A stretch of 64,000 nucleotides of DNA, taken from assembly GCA_012064415.1 (NCBI GenBank), contig SSNU01000090.1:62001-126000 (forward strand), in the 5' to 3' direction. This document shows positions 12,069-25,500 of this stretch, in pieces. Below the pieces are notes generated by a model that saw only the letters and a program-made list of their open reading frames with translations, searched no databases and was not told the DNA's origin. The stretch's first letter is position 1, and each line of letters opens with the position of its first letter. Source of the stretch: Gyrodactylus bullatarudis. Taxonomy: Eukaryota; Platyhelminthes; Monogenea; Gyrodactylidea; Gyrodactylidae. Both the position numbers and the translations under genes were made by a program.

Positions 12069-12181
12069 CTATCTAAACTCTTAAAAATGAGAAAATTGAA
12101 TTGTCAATTTAGGTAAAAACCAGTGATTTAAAAAGTATCACAGGATTTTTAAAATTGTTTGACTGATGGCTATTTTGAAAA
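12069..12181. promoter_or_regulatory. Divergent promoter between ATRIP and MOGS
   Basis: Only 113 bp separate the two start codons, which face away from each other, so both transcripts must start here or overlap. The spacer is AT-rich with no obvious TATA box. Confidence 0.5.
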
Positions 12182-15100
12182 ATGTCCAAAAAATTAAGAA
12201 TTCCACATGTCAAATCAGATTCTAATAATTTCTCTAGAGTATTTTATATTTCATTTGTATTCGTGTTAATTGGAATTGTACTGTCTAGTCTTTTTCATTC
12301 CTACAAGTCAAAATCTCACTTTCATAATGAAATAACAATCAACGATACTTTTATGAAGAGTCACCTGTGGTCAACGTACTCTCCTCATCGTTATTTTGAA
12401 CTGAAAACTTCTAATTCAAAGCCTCTTCGTTTCGGCTTATTCTGGTACTTGCTTGATCAAAATCAAATAGTATTTAAACATGAATGTAAAGATTCTGACA
12501 ACTTGAAAGTATACAGTTATGACTACCACGATGGACAAAACTATTTTCTTGAAAATATTGAAGATAACCTTATTCGTATCAAAGTTGAGGGAATGGTCGA
12601 TGGTAAGAATTGGCTTGTCAACTTGAATTTCACTCGTATTCACAAAGAAGTTGAATTTGTTACATATTTCTATGATGAAGAAAACGAATACCCTGATCAC
12701 TTTATCGATGAATACGAGATAGAAGGCTTCGGGAACAATTTGGGTCGTTATAGTCTTACCTATTCATCCAAAATTTTTTCAGAGCAGTTAGTAAGTGGAT
12801 CAGAGAACGAACTGGGCATATTTAACTCATTCATTTCTGGATTCTTTCGGGATAATTTTGATGGAAAAGTGAAACTTAAAAGTTCGCCCCTTATTCAGGC
12901 TATAGAGAAGAATATGGCTACTTCTCAGAAGAACATAATATTCAATCACTGGATTATGAATGATGGTGAAGAGGAGCATAGTCTGACTGCCAAGTTTAAA
13001 GTGGATGGCTCTAAAGAATTTTCAATAGATGCAATGCAATCTCGTTTGAATATTGAGAAAAAATTTGCTGATAGATTTTGCAGAAATTCCAAATTCAATA
13101 AAAACATGGTGAGTTTACGTTTCATTTACGACTATAAAACAAAGTCTTTAGAAGCATAATCTTTTTGAAGTCTCAAAATTTATTCATTCCTATTCTTGAA
13201 AAAATTTTCTTGGCTTAGGTCAGCCTTTTGCATTTTAACTTTTCGTGTGCATTCATTTTTTAACTCATAGTGAAATTTCTCAAGACTATTAGTTAATTAC
13301 TTTTGTATTAATCCTTGAGAAGTTGAGATAATTACTAGGGTACACAATAAAGTAGTCAAGGGTGTAATTAGTAATTAGCTATATCTACTTAAGAATGACT
13401 GTACCAAACTAAAAATTAATTATTCCTTCCTTGGCAATAATAATCATTAAGGCGTCAAAAATAATCTATAATTGTCAAGTTTTAGGCGCTTACGAATTAA
13501 TAGTTTATTTTCAAGTCTTCAATGGTCTCATTTATTCTATTTCTCATAAGTGTGATATAGGTTGAAGGATTGAGTTATCTTTGAGTTTATAGGTACACTA
13601 TATTCAACCAATCAGAGTAGATATAAATTTTTTACAAACTTACTAAGGATTAAATTCTATTAGAATAAACGCTAAAGATTTCTAAGACAGTAGTGCTTGA
13701 AGGTTATTCTGTGAATATAGTCCTTAACTTTTTGTCCTTATGAGGTAAGTATCACCGGTGTGGGTGTATGTTCAGTATATTACAAACTTTGATGGCTCAT
13801 AGCTTCTGCTGGAAATGTCTGACAAAAAAGAGACTTGTAAATTTAAAACCCTCACAAAGAGACGAAAAATATCTTGAACTGATTCATGTGCAATAAATGA
13901 GCCTAGATCAAGGGACTAGTGAATGAAGAAAACCTCAAAATTTCACAGGCTTGACTAATAGCCAAGGATATGAGCTGAGGGTAGATATAATCGAAATGTA
14001 TAATTAATTATCATTGAATACTAGAGCACCAAATTTCCCACTTATTTGAGAAGAATTCGATCATTATTATCTCTTCTAACCCCATATATGATTTCATTGG
14101 TCAATATATCCTGTTTGTAGCCTAGCTTGCAATGAAAATGAGAAATCAGTGAGTGGAGAAAAATCACTAGTGAAAGTGAGAAACCAGGGAAAATGGTAAG
14201 AATTGAATTCTTTCACCTAGGCGTCTTTATCCAAGACTCTTGGATCCAACTTAGAAGACAATAACACTCGATAAAGGATTTCTGGGTTAAAACCAGTGAT
14301 TATGGTAAAAATTAAATTCTTATCCCATTTCCCTTGGATTTTTTCCGGTTTCCGTCATATAAAATTTTTCTTCAAATCGTAAAAGTAGAGGCAACATGAG
14401 TAGGATTCCTAAATATCTTTAACATATTTGAAATTTTGATGAAAAATCGAGGTTTTCGTAAAAATCATAGATTCCCAACTTCATATCAATTATAATGAAG
14501 AAAAGGTCTTATTATCCTTTAACAAATCAAATCTGGACTGAGGGCAATTTTATCAGGAAATAGAAGTGGTTTCATCAGAGTTATAACTAGGGTACCCAAA
14601 AATGCTATTTTAGCTAATTTTGTATTTACAATCAAACGATGAAATTTCAAGTTTAACATCCTCAGGCCTTTCTACATTGAAGAAAAGCTCCTCTTTGCTA
14701 ATTTCAGTCACCTCAGTTACAGATTAATATTTCCATTTCTAATTAATTCTATCAAGAAAAGTCTGGCTAAAAGTACTTAGTCTGTAGATGGTATTTTTAT
14801 TTTTGCTATAAATTTCTATTTTCAAACTATGCAAAATCATCAAAAATTGCTAATTTTTGCCTATGGAACTCTATCTCAGAAAATAAATTTTGCTATTTTC
14901 TACGTACTTAACAACTCCCATACTTTTGAGTTTCCCTTTTATTTGTAATTTTATGTCTAAACTCGGTTCCTAATAAAGTCTAGCGGGTTTCTCTTCAAAC
15001 TATCTTATTGTTATGAATAATAAAATTAACGATATTTCATAACTATATAGAGTTTTGGAAGCTTTTTAAACTTTTATCTATTCAATTTAGCAATCACTCG

Positions 15101-18100
15101 GATTGAAAATATTGAGTAATCTCCTTGGAGGGATCGGTTATTTCCATGGATCTTCTCTTGTCAAAACTGAACATGACACTACTTATGAGTATGGCCCACA
15201 TAGCCTCTTGTCAGCAACACCCTCAAGACATCAGTTTCCCCGAGGCTTTCTATGGGATGAAGGGTTCCATCAGTTGGTTATTTGTCGTTGGGATCAATAT
15301 TTATGCATGACAATTATTTCGCATTGGCTCAATTTAATGAACAAAGATGGATGGATTCCAAGAGAACAGATCTTGGGACCCTTTTCTCGATCCAAAGTTC
15401 CTATGGAGTTCCTCTTCCAATCTGAAAAAGAGGCTAATCCACCCGCTATGATTTTAGCGATTGAAGTGAGTCTATTCCCTGTAGATTCACAGATTAAAAT
15501 AAACTTTAATGACTTTTTACAAGTTATTTGCTGAGTCATTTTCTTCTTTATTCTTCATCTCTGGCTGTTCACACGAGCCTTCTATAATTTGATAGACTGA
15601 GATTTAAGAGTTAAAAATATTTCAAATATAAAATCATTCCCAATATGATTATTTGATAAACTCCAGAACTTCTTTTAACAAATATTTAATTTGCTTAGCG
15701 TGTCGACAGACTACTCGATTTTCTTACCAATGCATTACTATAATTATAATCTAGTCATTAGTTTTAGTGTGTCATCTATTCAAATTAATATGAAGATGAG
15801 AATTTATGATTTTTGTGAAAATTCAATGTTCATTCTATTTGTAGAATAAATTTATTCTCACTTCTACCTATCTCAGTTATCTGAATATTTGTATTTAATT
15901 TTTCTTCTCAAATTTTAAAAATATTTTAATGAAATTGAAACGAGAAATAAAACCTACAGTAACGAAAGAAGGTAGACTTTTTTATCCCTTGGTATTGAAT
16001 TGAATCATGTTTCCTGATAACTGAAGGAAATAAAATATTTTTAATCTTTTAGTACCTGATGGAAAGTCAGCGAGAGAATCTTCAGTCTAATCAATCAGAA
16101 ATAGCTCAATGGATAAAAGAAATAAATCCCCGCCTGATTAAATGGTTCGATTGGTTTAATACAACGCAGGCTGGCGAAGCGCTCACAACTTATAGATGGC
16201 ACAATCGTAACTACAACAAGGATAAAGTTGTCTTGAACCCTCTGACGTTATCATCTGGCCTTGATGACTACCCAAGAAGCTCTCACATCTCATCGAATGA
16301 ACGTCATTTAGATTTGCGTTGCTGGATGACAGTTATGACTAGAGTTATTGTCAAGCTAATTGAAACTGTCGGCTCCCCTAATGAAGGGGACCTTGAACGA
16401 TTCCGATCATGGAACCATTACATGCAAAGTGAAGAACTTTTGAACAAATTTCATTGGTCAGATGAGGCAAAAATGTACTCAGATTATGGACCACATTCCA
16501 ACAGCGTGAAACTTGTCAAGGACGAACAAGTAAGAAATTAAATTTTGATTAGGAAATTTTTTCAACTCTTATGGGATGGGGCCTAATAGAATAGAATTCA
16601 GAAAATCTCTAGCCGTAAGAACTAAAGCTATTCGGAAATAATCTTCGCATGTGCCGAAACCAAGAAATTATTCATTTTTCAACAGAACTGAAGACAAAAA
16701 CACAAAAATAAGGAATAAAATTCAAGATTAAAAATTTTTTAGATCTGATGGAACATTATTAAAAGTTTTTGAGACCTTTAAAATTGTGAGAAAAATCGAT
16801 CTGGTTACAAGGACAATAACAAAAAGATCTGCTTAGAGAAATAAAAAGACCATTGGAAGTTGTGTAAATTAATGAAAATATTTTTCAATAAAATTTTCTC
16901 ATCAAATTTTTAGAGCTAATTTTCAGAATCACTTATTTTATTCAAGTTCATATAATTAAAATTTTTGTTTTTAAATTTATATATTCAAGGTTTAATCAAC
17001 ATTTCTTGATTAATTTTAACTCGGCTTGAAAATATTAAGAAGCTTCACAATATGGAAAAAATATGTACTTGAAAAAACTAATATAAGAAAAATATTTTTA
17101 CTTTTCTGGTTTTTTCGAGAGAAGATTTAAGAATGATCTTCGATCAACAAGTCAGGGTTAAAATTTTTTTTATTTTGTTCGCAATAAAAAATTAACTGAG
17201 AAAATTGTAGTATTAACGTCAGCATCAAATCTAAGGTGAAGACTATTTCCAGAATAACATTAAATGTCTTTAAAACTTTAGACCCTGTCTTATGTAGTTT
17301 GACAGGTTTCAAAACCCCCTGATTCACTGACTAAAATTCAAATCATTAGACAATTCCCATTGATTCTTTTCTTTCTGAAAAAACCTTGTCCTCTGTTTGT
17401 AGGACCTTCAATATTCAATGAAATTTAGTTATGAGTAGGGTGGAAAATTTGCGATTTTTTCGATTTTTGATATCATAATCAACTGAGCTTTTTAAAAAAT
17501 AATATCAAAAAATTAATTCTCTACACTTTTTAGTTTCCTAGATAATTTTTCGATTTTAATCTCTAGTTTCCATTTTTCCCCTTTTTCCAATCCTTTTGTG
17601 TCCTCTTTTGTCTCGGTTTCCCATCTTCTCCTATTAATTTCTTACCTAGGCTCTGTTAAGGCACCATTAAAAATAAATCACGCAGAGATTTCCTCTCAGA
17701 TTTGAAAAGGCCTCCACCTCCGTTCACTATATAATGGGTTGAAGCTATTAAAAACTATTGAATAAAAAATGAAGAATTATAAAACTTCATTATGGAAAGG
17801 AATTGAAATCGTGCAGAATCTTGATATAAAGAGGATCCTTTAAAAAGGATACTTGAAAAGCCAGCGAAACCGAAAAAAATTCAAAAAATGTAAAAATAGA
17901 AGATGAAAATATTACTACTAAGGAGTACAATCTTTTGTTGAGTTGGAAGCCGATTCAGCTTATGTTGAAAGAAATTTTTCAAAACTTAAGTATTTTCATG
18001 ATAAGAATTAAACATTCAAAAAAGAAACTTGTATTTCGTATGCTAACGCACTGGACTAAAGTTTCCCCCCATTTTTCCATTTTCAAAAATAAAATTGCGA

Positions 18101-21100
18101 TTTATTCGCCATTTTAAGATATTTTTGCGATATTTTATTCCATTTATTTTTTATGAGTCATAACTAGGGCCTCAAAAAGTACTGTTTGGTCTATTTTTAC
18201 TCTTGATAAAGGACTGGCTGAGTTTTGATAATCTGAAGAAAAGATCTGCTTATCTAATGCTATTAAAAGATGCTATTTAAAAGATGGCTAGTACTATTTC
18301 TGTACTAAATTGTTGCCCAGGTACTTTATTGTACTATTTTTCAAATTTAATCTCAGTTTTCCTCAAGTAGCTACCAACCACAATTTTCGATGAATTGATA
18401 GCTATATTCCTGATAACGAGCTTTCATCATTTAAGAAAATAGCACCTAGATCGTAGCTTTTTGTTGGATAATATTTCTTCATGAATTTCAAATTTCAACT
18501 ACAAGGATATACAATGTATGTATTTTGTAAAATTTGCACAAGAAAAGTTGGAGGGTCATTTTCGATCATGGAAAAAAATTTGAAGAAACTTTGTTGACAC
18601 AAGATTGACAGAAAATTCTGCAAAAATTTAGGGTAGAGGACTATTTTTCAACTCAAAATCCCTTAAATTTTCTTGAAAGTACTTTATTCTACTTATTTTT
18701 GAGTTTATGAGATACTATTTTCCATCCTTTTTGGTACTATTTTTGAGGCCTTAGTCATAACGAATGACTGAAGAATAAAATCGTCTTGTCATAAGCTGAT
18801 ATTAGTCGTGACGGTAGCAAGGAGTTGGTTCAACGCCTTCATTTGACTTGTTTATTAAAATCACACATACAAAATGTTTTCATTTCCAAAATAATGAACA
18901 TTAGCGTGTTATTTGATTATCGTATATATTCAAATTTCCAGAACAAATTAAAACTTCATGTCTCAGATCAACCAAAAGAACAATTTGTTATTGATACTTT
19001 TGGCTACATATCTCTCTTCCCATTGGCTCTGAATATAATCCCACCAGACTCTGAGAAATTACCAAACCTATTAATTCAAATGTATGATAATCAAACCATC
19101 TGGACTAAATTTGGCATTGCCTCCTTATCGAAAAATTCTCCATACTATAACCAATACAATTCAGAAATAGATCCACCATACTGGCGCGGATCCGTTTGGA
19201 TAAATATAAATTACCTTATCTATAATGGTAAGTGATTATTTAGGATGACTTTTCTATTCATAATTATGAACCAAGCAGTTCTTCAAAACTATTCTATGTC
19301 CTATCCTAAGGGGAATAGTTAAATGGAGAAAAAAGAGTGAGATATGATATTTTTATTAAGATTTAACATTGATTTGAGATAATAGCTATAATTTATTTGA
19401 ACAAGCCTTATTTGATGATTAATAATAATATATAATTAAGAAATCGATCTGATTACTCTTACAGTTTATAAAAAGAAAAGTGAATTTAAACTGAACCTAG
19501 CTCGTTTGTCGCTCTATTCGTACCTGTCGCATCCATCGTCCCAATCTCGGTCGTTATCATATTTGTCGTGGCCCTGTATTTCGTCCCTCTATTCGTACTC
19601 AAGAGCCTACTTGTCGTACCTCTCTAGTTATTATACTTATCGTGCGTCTTAGGTTTGTCCCTTGATTCGTACCTGTTGCGTTGATAGTCCCTATTTCGCC
19701 TACTTGTCGTACCTAGCTCATAACCCTCTTGAGACGATATTGTTGAACCCATCGTTCCTTCCTTGATCGTCAGTGCACTAATTTTACCCTGTGGTTCGTC
19801 CCTCTATTCGCACCTGTTGTGTTCTCGATCCCTATTTCGCATACTTCGTACCGAGTTCGTTCGTTCCTCGATTCGTACTTTTCGCACCCATAGTCCTTAT
19901 GTCGCCCACTATTCGCACCTAGCTCGTTCGTACCTCGATTCGTACCTGTTGCGACCATCGTCCCTACCTTTATTGTCCGTGTACTATTCGCACCCAGCTC
20001 GTTAGTCCCTCGATTCGTACCGATTACGACCATGGTCCCTAGTTAGACTACTTGTCGTAACTCAGTCGTTCGTCTCTTGATAGGTTACTGTTGAACCCAG
20101 TAAGTGTAATATTCGTACCTAGCTTGTTCGTCCCTTGATTCGTACCTGTTGCGCTGATAGTCCCTATTTCGCCTACTTGTCGTACCTAGCTCATAACCCT
20201 CTTGAGAGGATATTGTTGAACCCATCGTTCCTTCCTTGATCGTCAGTGCACTAATTTTACCCTGTCGTTCGTCCCTCTATTCGCACCTGTTGTGTTCACG
20301 GTCCCTATTTCGCATACTTCGTACCGAGCTCGTTCGTCCCTCGATTCGTACTTTTCGCACCCATAGTCCTTATGTCGCCCACTATTCGCACCTAGCTCGT
20401 TCGTCCCTCGATTCGTACCTGTTGCGACCATCGTCCCTACCTTTATTATCCGTGTATTATCGCACCCAGCTCGTTAGTCCCTCGATTCGTACCGATTACG
20501 ACCATGGTCCCTAGTTAGACTACTTGTCGTAACTCAGTCGTTCGTCTCTTGATAGGTTACTGTTGAACCCAGTAAGTGTAATATTCGTACCTAGCTTGTT
20601 CGTCCCTTGATTCGTACCTGTTGCGCTGATAGTCCCTATTTCGCCTACTTGTCGTACCTAGCTCATAACCCTCTTGAGAGGATATTGTTGAACCCATCGT
20701 TCCTTCCTTGATCGTCAGTGCACTAATTTTACCCTGTGGTTCGTCCCTCTATTCGCACCTGTTGTGTTCACGGTCCCTATTTCGCATACTTCGTACTGAG
20801 CTCGTTCGTCCCTCGATTCGTACTTTTCGCACCCATAGTCCTTATGTCGCCCACTATTCGCACCTAGCTCGTTCGTACCTCGATTCGTACCTGTTGCGAC
20901 AATCGTCGCTACCTTGATTGTCCGTGTACTATTCGCACCCACCTCGTTAGTCCCTCGATTCGTACCGATTACGACCATGGTCCCTAGTTAGACTACTTGT
21001 CGTAACTCAGTCGTTTGTCTCTTGATAGGTTACTGTTGAACCCAGTAAGTGTGATATTCGTACCTAACTTGTTCGTCCCTTGATTCGTACCTGTTGCGCT

Positions 21101-22272
21101 GATAGTCCCTATTTCGCATACTTCGTACCCAGCTTGTTCGTCCCTCGATTCGTACCTGTTGCGTTGATAGTCCCTATTTCGCCTACTTGTCGTACCTAGC
21201 TCATAACCCTCATGAGAGGATATTGTTGAACCCATCGTTCCTTTCTTGATCGTCAGTGCACTATTTTTACCCTGTGGTTCGTCCCTCTATTCGCACCTGT
21301 TGTGTTCACGGTCCCTATTTCGCCCACTATTCGCACCTAGCTCGTTCGTACCTCGATTCGTACCTGTTGCGACCATCGTCCCTACCTTTATATGTCCGTG
21401 TACTTTTCGCACCCAGCTCGTTTGTCCCTCGATTCGTACCGATTACGACCATGGTCCCTAGTTAGACTACTTGTCGTATCTCAGTCGTTCGTCTCTTGAT
21501 AGGTTATTGTTGAAACCAGTAAGTGTAATATTCGTACCCAGCTTGTTCGTCCCTCGATTCGTACCTGTTGCGTTGATAGTCCCTATTTCGCCTACTTGTC
21601 GTACCTAGCTCATAACCCTCTTGAGAGGATATTGTTGAACCCATCGTTCCTTCCTTGATCGTCAGTGCACTAATTTTACCCTGTGGTTCGTCCCTCTATT
21701 ACGCACCTGTTGTGTTCACGGTCCCTATTTCGCATACTTCGTACCGAGTTCGTTCGTTCCTCGATTCGTACATGTTGCGACCATCGTTCCAACCTTTATT
21801 GTCCGTGTACTATTCGCACCCAGCTCGTTTGTCCCTCGATTCGTACCGATTACGACCATGGTCCCTAGTTAGACTACTTGTCGTAACTCAGTAACTCAAT
21901 ATAAAAACAAACGAACGTACTGGGTGCGAATTTAACACGAATAATATAGTCCTTATTTCGCCAACGTTCCCATGTTGTATTAATTTTTCCCCTGACTAAT
22001 CGTTTTGTTATTTCATCATAATTTAATATTTCAACCTTTTTTTCTCAGGTTTACGTCACTATCAATTGAACCCATTGACTCCTAAATTAGTCGCAGACCA
22101 ATGCAAGAAAATTGCGGACGAATTACAAATTAACCTGGTTGATAATATTTTGGATAATTTGAATAAAACTGGTTTCTTATGGGAGCAATATAATGAAAAA
22201 ACTGGAAAGGGACAAAGAGCCCATCCCTTTTGTGGTTGGACTTCTCTAGTTACTCTGCTATTGCAAGATTGA
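12182..22272 (+). CDS. MOGS: Mannosyl-oligosaccharide glucosidase (glucosidase I, GH63)
   Basis: Removes the outermost alpha-1,2-linked glucose from Glc3Man9GlcNAc2 on nascent N-glycoproteins in the ER. Exons 12182-13108, 15091-15465, 16053-16529, 18942-19227 and 22049-22272 keep phase and give 762 residues (human 837). Residues 20-39 form the single type II membrane anchor. Family blocks are strong: NLLGGIGYFHG, GPHSLLSATPSR, PRGFLWDEGFHQLV with RWD, DGWIPREQILG, SGLDDYPR, ERHLDLRCWM, DTFGYISLFPLAL, DPPYWRGSVWININYL, and at the C-terminus GFLWEQY and HPFCGWTSLV. These include the acidic residues of the GH63 active-site region (WDEGFH, DDYPR). Nothing essential looks broken. Intron 4 carries the tandem array, intron 3 a hAT-type MITE. 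A poly(A) signal follows at 22310. Confidence 0.95.
13109..15090. other. MOGS intron 1, with a foldback-family half copy
   Basis: No exon seen. At about 14340-14510 the sequence matches one arm of the foldback family, including TAGATTCCCAACTTCATATC near 14470-14490. The remainder is AT-rich with short degenerate repeats. Confidence 0.4.
18165..18753. mobile_element. hAT-type MITE with 8-bp target duplication
   Basis: The 589-bp element begins TAGGGCCTCAAAAA and ends TTTTTGAGGCCTTA, an imperfect terminal inverted repeat. Direct copies of GTCATAAC flank it at 18157-18164 and 18754-18761. An 8-bp duplication with TAGGG-type ends fits hAT elements. No open frame. It lies in MOGS intron 3. A diverged relative is at 25543-26121. 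Confidence 0.75.
19497..21893. repeat. GC-richer higher-order tandem array in MOGS intron 4
   Basis: About 2.4 kb built of variants of a roughly 60-bp subunit containing TCGTCCCTCGATTCGTACC. Subunits are grouped into a higher-order unit: the marker ATCGTTCCTTCCTTGATCGT starts at 19751, 20224, 20696, 21234 (one mismatch) and 21643. Spacings are therefore 473, 472, 538 and 409 bp, so later units have gained or lost subunits. Both strands stay open over long stretches only because the repeat lacks stops. GC content is plainly above the flanks. Confidence 0.9.
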
Positions 22273-22309
22273 CTAATCATTTCTTATGAAAATATCACTT
22301 ATTATAGAG

Positions 22310-22315
22310 AATAAA
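22310..22315 (+). terminator. Poly(A) signal of MOGS
   Basis: AATAAA lies 38 bp after the MOGS stop codon. Confidence 0.6.
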
Positions 22316-22575
22316 GATTTTTATGATTACTAAATTGATCTCTTGTTCTAAATTACACTAGCTTTTTCTTGTTGTTAAATGCTCGAATATATATATGTAC
22401 AATTATATATAAATATTTCAATGGTTAACAATAGACCTGACAAAAAGCTGTTATACTCTTCAAATGAATGAATTTATGAACATCATCTGTACATCTACAT
22501 ACGAACTGAATATATATATCAAAAATGGATATAGAATCAAATTTAAAACATTTTTATCGACATTGAATATTTCCT

Positions 22576-25500
22576 CTATTGCTCCTCTTCCTCTTCCACC
22601 GGATCTAACTCTTCATGTTTATGCTGTGGGAAAAAAATCAAAGTTTATTTATTTCTCTAGGCTACTATGACTACTACCCTTGATCTTCAAGAATTTAAAC
22701 TTAATGCCTCTACAGTAACTAATTGGTAACTCAATAAGAAAATAACAAAAATAACAGTCATTGATCTACATACCAAAGTATTATCTTTCTCTGACGAATT
22801 TCTCAGAGTATCTTGACTACAGGAATCCTTTTTGATGAGATTTTCAATATCATTCCTTTGCTTAGCAAACGGTTCGTATAATCGGTAAAGGGAAATGGAG
22901 GATATGCTAGCGAGTAGAAAGACAAATGCAGCAATGAAAAATATGACCGAGGGTGGAGATACCAGAAATGATTCATTAGTGTATGGTACTATTTCCTTCC
23001 ATATAAATATTGTCTGTAGCTCTGAAATAATTCTTATTGAATCCAGCTAAAAAGATAAAAATTCGATAACTGGCAATAACTTTATCATTAAGTAATAGAC
23101 AAGAGAGATCATGAAAATTTTAATGATCAGATTGAAAAATATGACAATGAACCAAGTTCAGAGAATTAAATTCAACATATAAATAAATGGCTAAGATTAT
23201 CAATAATGAATAAAATAGCATTTAACTTACTTGACCTGATAGCCAATCGATAATTAGGCCGCATAGAGCTGAGGCTAGAATTATGCTAAAACCTTGAAAT
23301 AGAAGGAGAAAGCCGAAAGCATTTGTCAATTTCTCATAGCCAATCAATTCAACAACTAGGATGTTCTTCAATGACATAAAGACAGAGGTGAATATACCAA
23401 AGATTATAAATGAGCACAACACAAGAATGTAATTGAATGCGAATAATGGCATAATGGCTGTAGCGAGGGCACACATCAAGAGACTAACTGTATTGACATT
23501 TATTGAACTCAGATGGGAGTTGAACTTTTCAATGTATGCTGTGGCCAAAAGACGGCCGATGCAATTACAAAATCCGATTGTGCATAGGATGTAACCAGCA
23601 ACATTGTTGCCATTTGAGGACAAACTTGGATGAATATTGACAAAATCAGGTATTATAAAGATTGGTAAAACGAACCCAAATATGCCAAAGAAACTACTTA
23701 GAATCAACAAGATAAATTTTAGTGATTTGAAAATCCTTGGATTCAAAATATCTTGGAGGAAGAGGAATAAAAAGTTGACGCGAGAGCTCTCCTGAATACG
23801 ATGTTCTGATGAGGCATAGTTTATGGAAGCTGGATCTGACCCGAATTGATTCATTGTCGAATGAATGATTAGGCCTCCTTCCATTATGCCATTGTTGTCA
23901 TTTTCTTCCTAGAAGGAAAAACTATGAATAAATAGAGGAAAAATAAATTTAGAATGGCTAACAGATTATTTATGACTTATATATTAAACGAGCATATATA
24001 ATAGGTCATATTTCGCTTTTCCATGCATTCTGAGTTGAATCAGAATCTTTCTTGCTAAGACAATTACGTCATAGTACATGATACTCAAATTTCTCACATC
24101 ACCTTAGGGTTTTACAAAGTCAAATTTTGAAAATTATATGTATATTTATATTACTGAATAAATATTGTTTTAAATTGTATTGAATTATGGGAAAATTTCA
24201 TCGTGAAAATAGGTCTTTGGTATTTAAATTAAAATTTAATTTTAGTTTGAAAAATGTATTTTAAATTATTTTATCACCTGCTATTCTCACATTAGCTTGG
24301 TGTAAAACGAAATTGAGTGATATTAATTAGATTTTGATATTCACTCAGTCGATTTATCCGTTTTTCAGACTATTAAAAAAACAATTATTTAAATCAAAAC
24401 AATCAGCTGCAGTTTTCACTAATAAAAGTCTTCATAATAAGTTTCTGATTCACTCAAATTATCGTGATACGTTTTTCTATACGTCATAATAAATTTTGTC
24501 ATTCGTGTATTCTCTTACAAGTAGAAAAGTGATTCTGGACCATCGAAAAATTTAAGAGCATTTCTGAACAAGTTAATGTCAAAATAAATCTCAAGACTGA
24601 AGGGTAAGCCTGAAATAGAACTCAGAAATCGATAGTATAATCATGAGTGAAAAAATTTATCGAGGAATGCATGGAATTATTCTAGTAGAAAATAAATTAC
24701 CAAATGTTCGCCGAGTTTTTGATTGTTATCCGAATTTTCATGTGTACATTTGGAGGAAACATCATCAGCAATATCGATAGTGGCATAACGTACCTTGTTG
24801 ATAATCTTTGTGGGACAAGGAGCACCAGCCATTCCAGTGGATATTGAAACAATAAGACTGGATTGAAGTTGAGATTTTTGTGACTAAAGAAATGAAAATA
24901 AATAAATCATAAACCATAATTATTATACGTAGGGAATTCTTTCTTTCAGCAAAGATTTTTCAGTCTTAAGAATATTTCTGTACAAGATTTTGATTAACAC
25001 TAACACAGGGTAGTTGTATTGAATAAAATACAAAATCCTTAACTGATGGAAAAATATCGAGCGAGTGACAAATACAATTTCCCAGTATATTTCTACAACT
25101 TAAGCGAAAGCGATCTAAATTAATTTCTTCAAATTTATCTTAATTGACCACTTTTCTGGAAGAAGAACATTCGAATAAAATATAACTTATCAAGTTGCAA
25201 TTTTTTATTGAGGAATAATGACAATTTAAAAATGATTCGTTTTTGAAAAAAATTTAAAAATTTACTAGAAAATATCAAGAACGTTTTTATGAAAAACCAC
25301 CACAGAGATCGAAAAGAAAAAAGGAAGAAACCTTTATCGAGAAGCCATACCCGTAGAATTCGAAAATGTGATCACTTGAAATAAAAAATTTAGCCATTTT
25401 CAGGGTGTAAATTTGGTCATTTTTGGGCCAATAATTCCCAAACTTAAAGTTGGTTGGTTAAAAAATTGCATACTTTGATTTTAAGCGAAGAATTGCTTTA

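Noticed and set aside
19497..21893. CRISPR-like repeat array
   Set aside because: Subunits are variable, adjacent without unique spacers and lie in a eukaryotic intron.
19763..21894. Long open frames on both strands inside the tandem array
   Set aside because: They repeat with the array unit, occur in both orientations at once and have no start context or homology; they exist because the repeat unit lacks stops.
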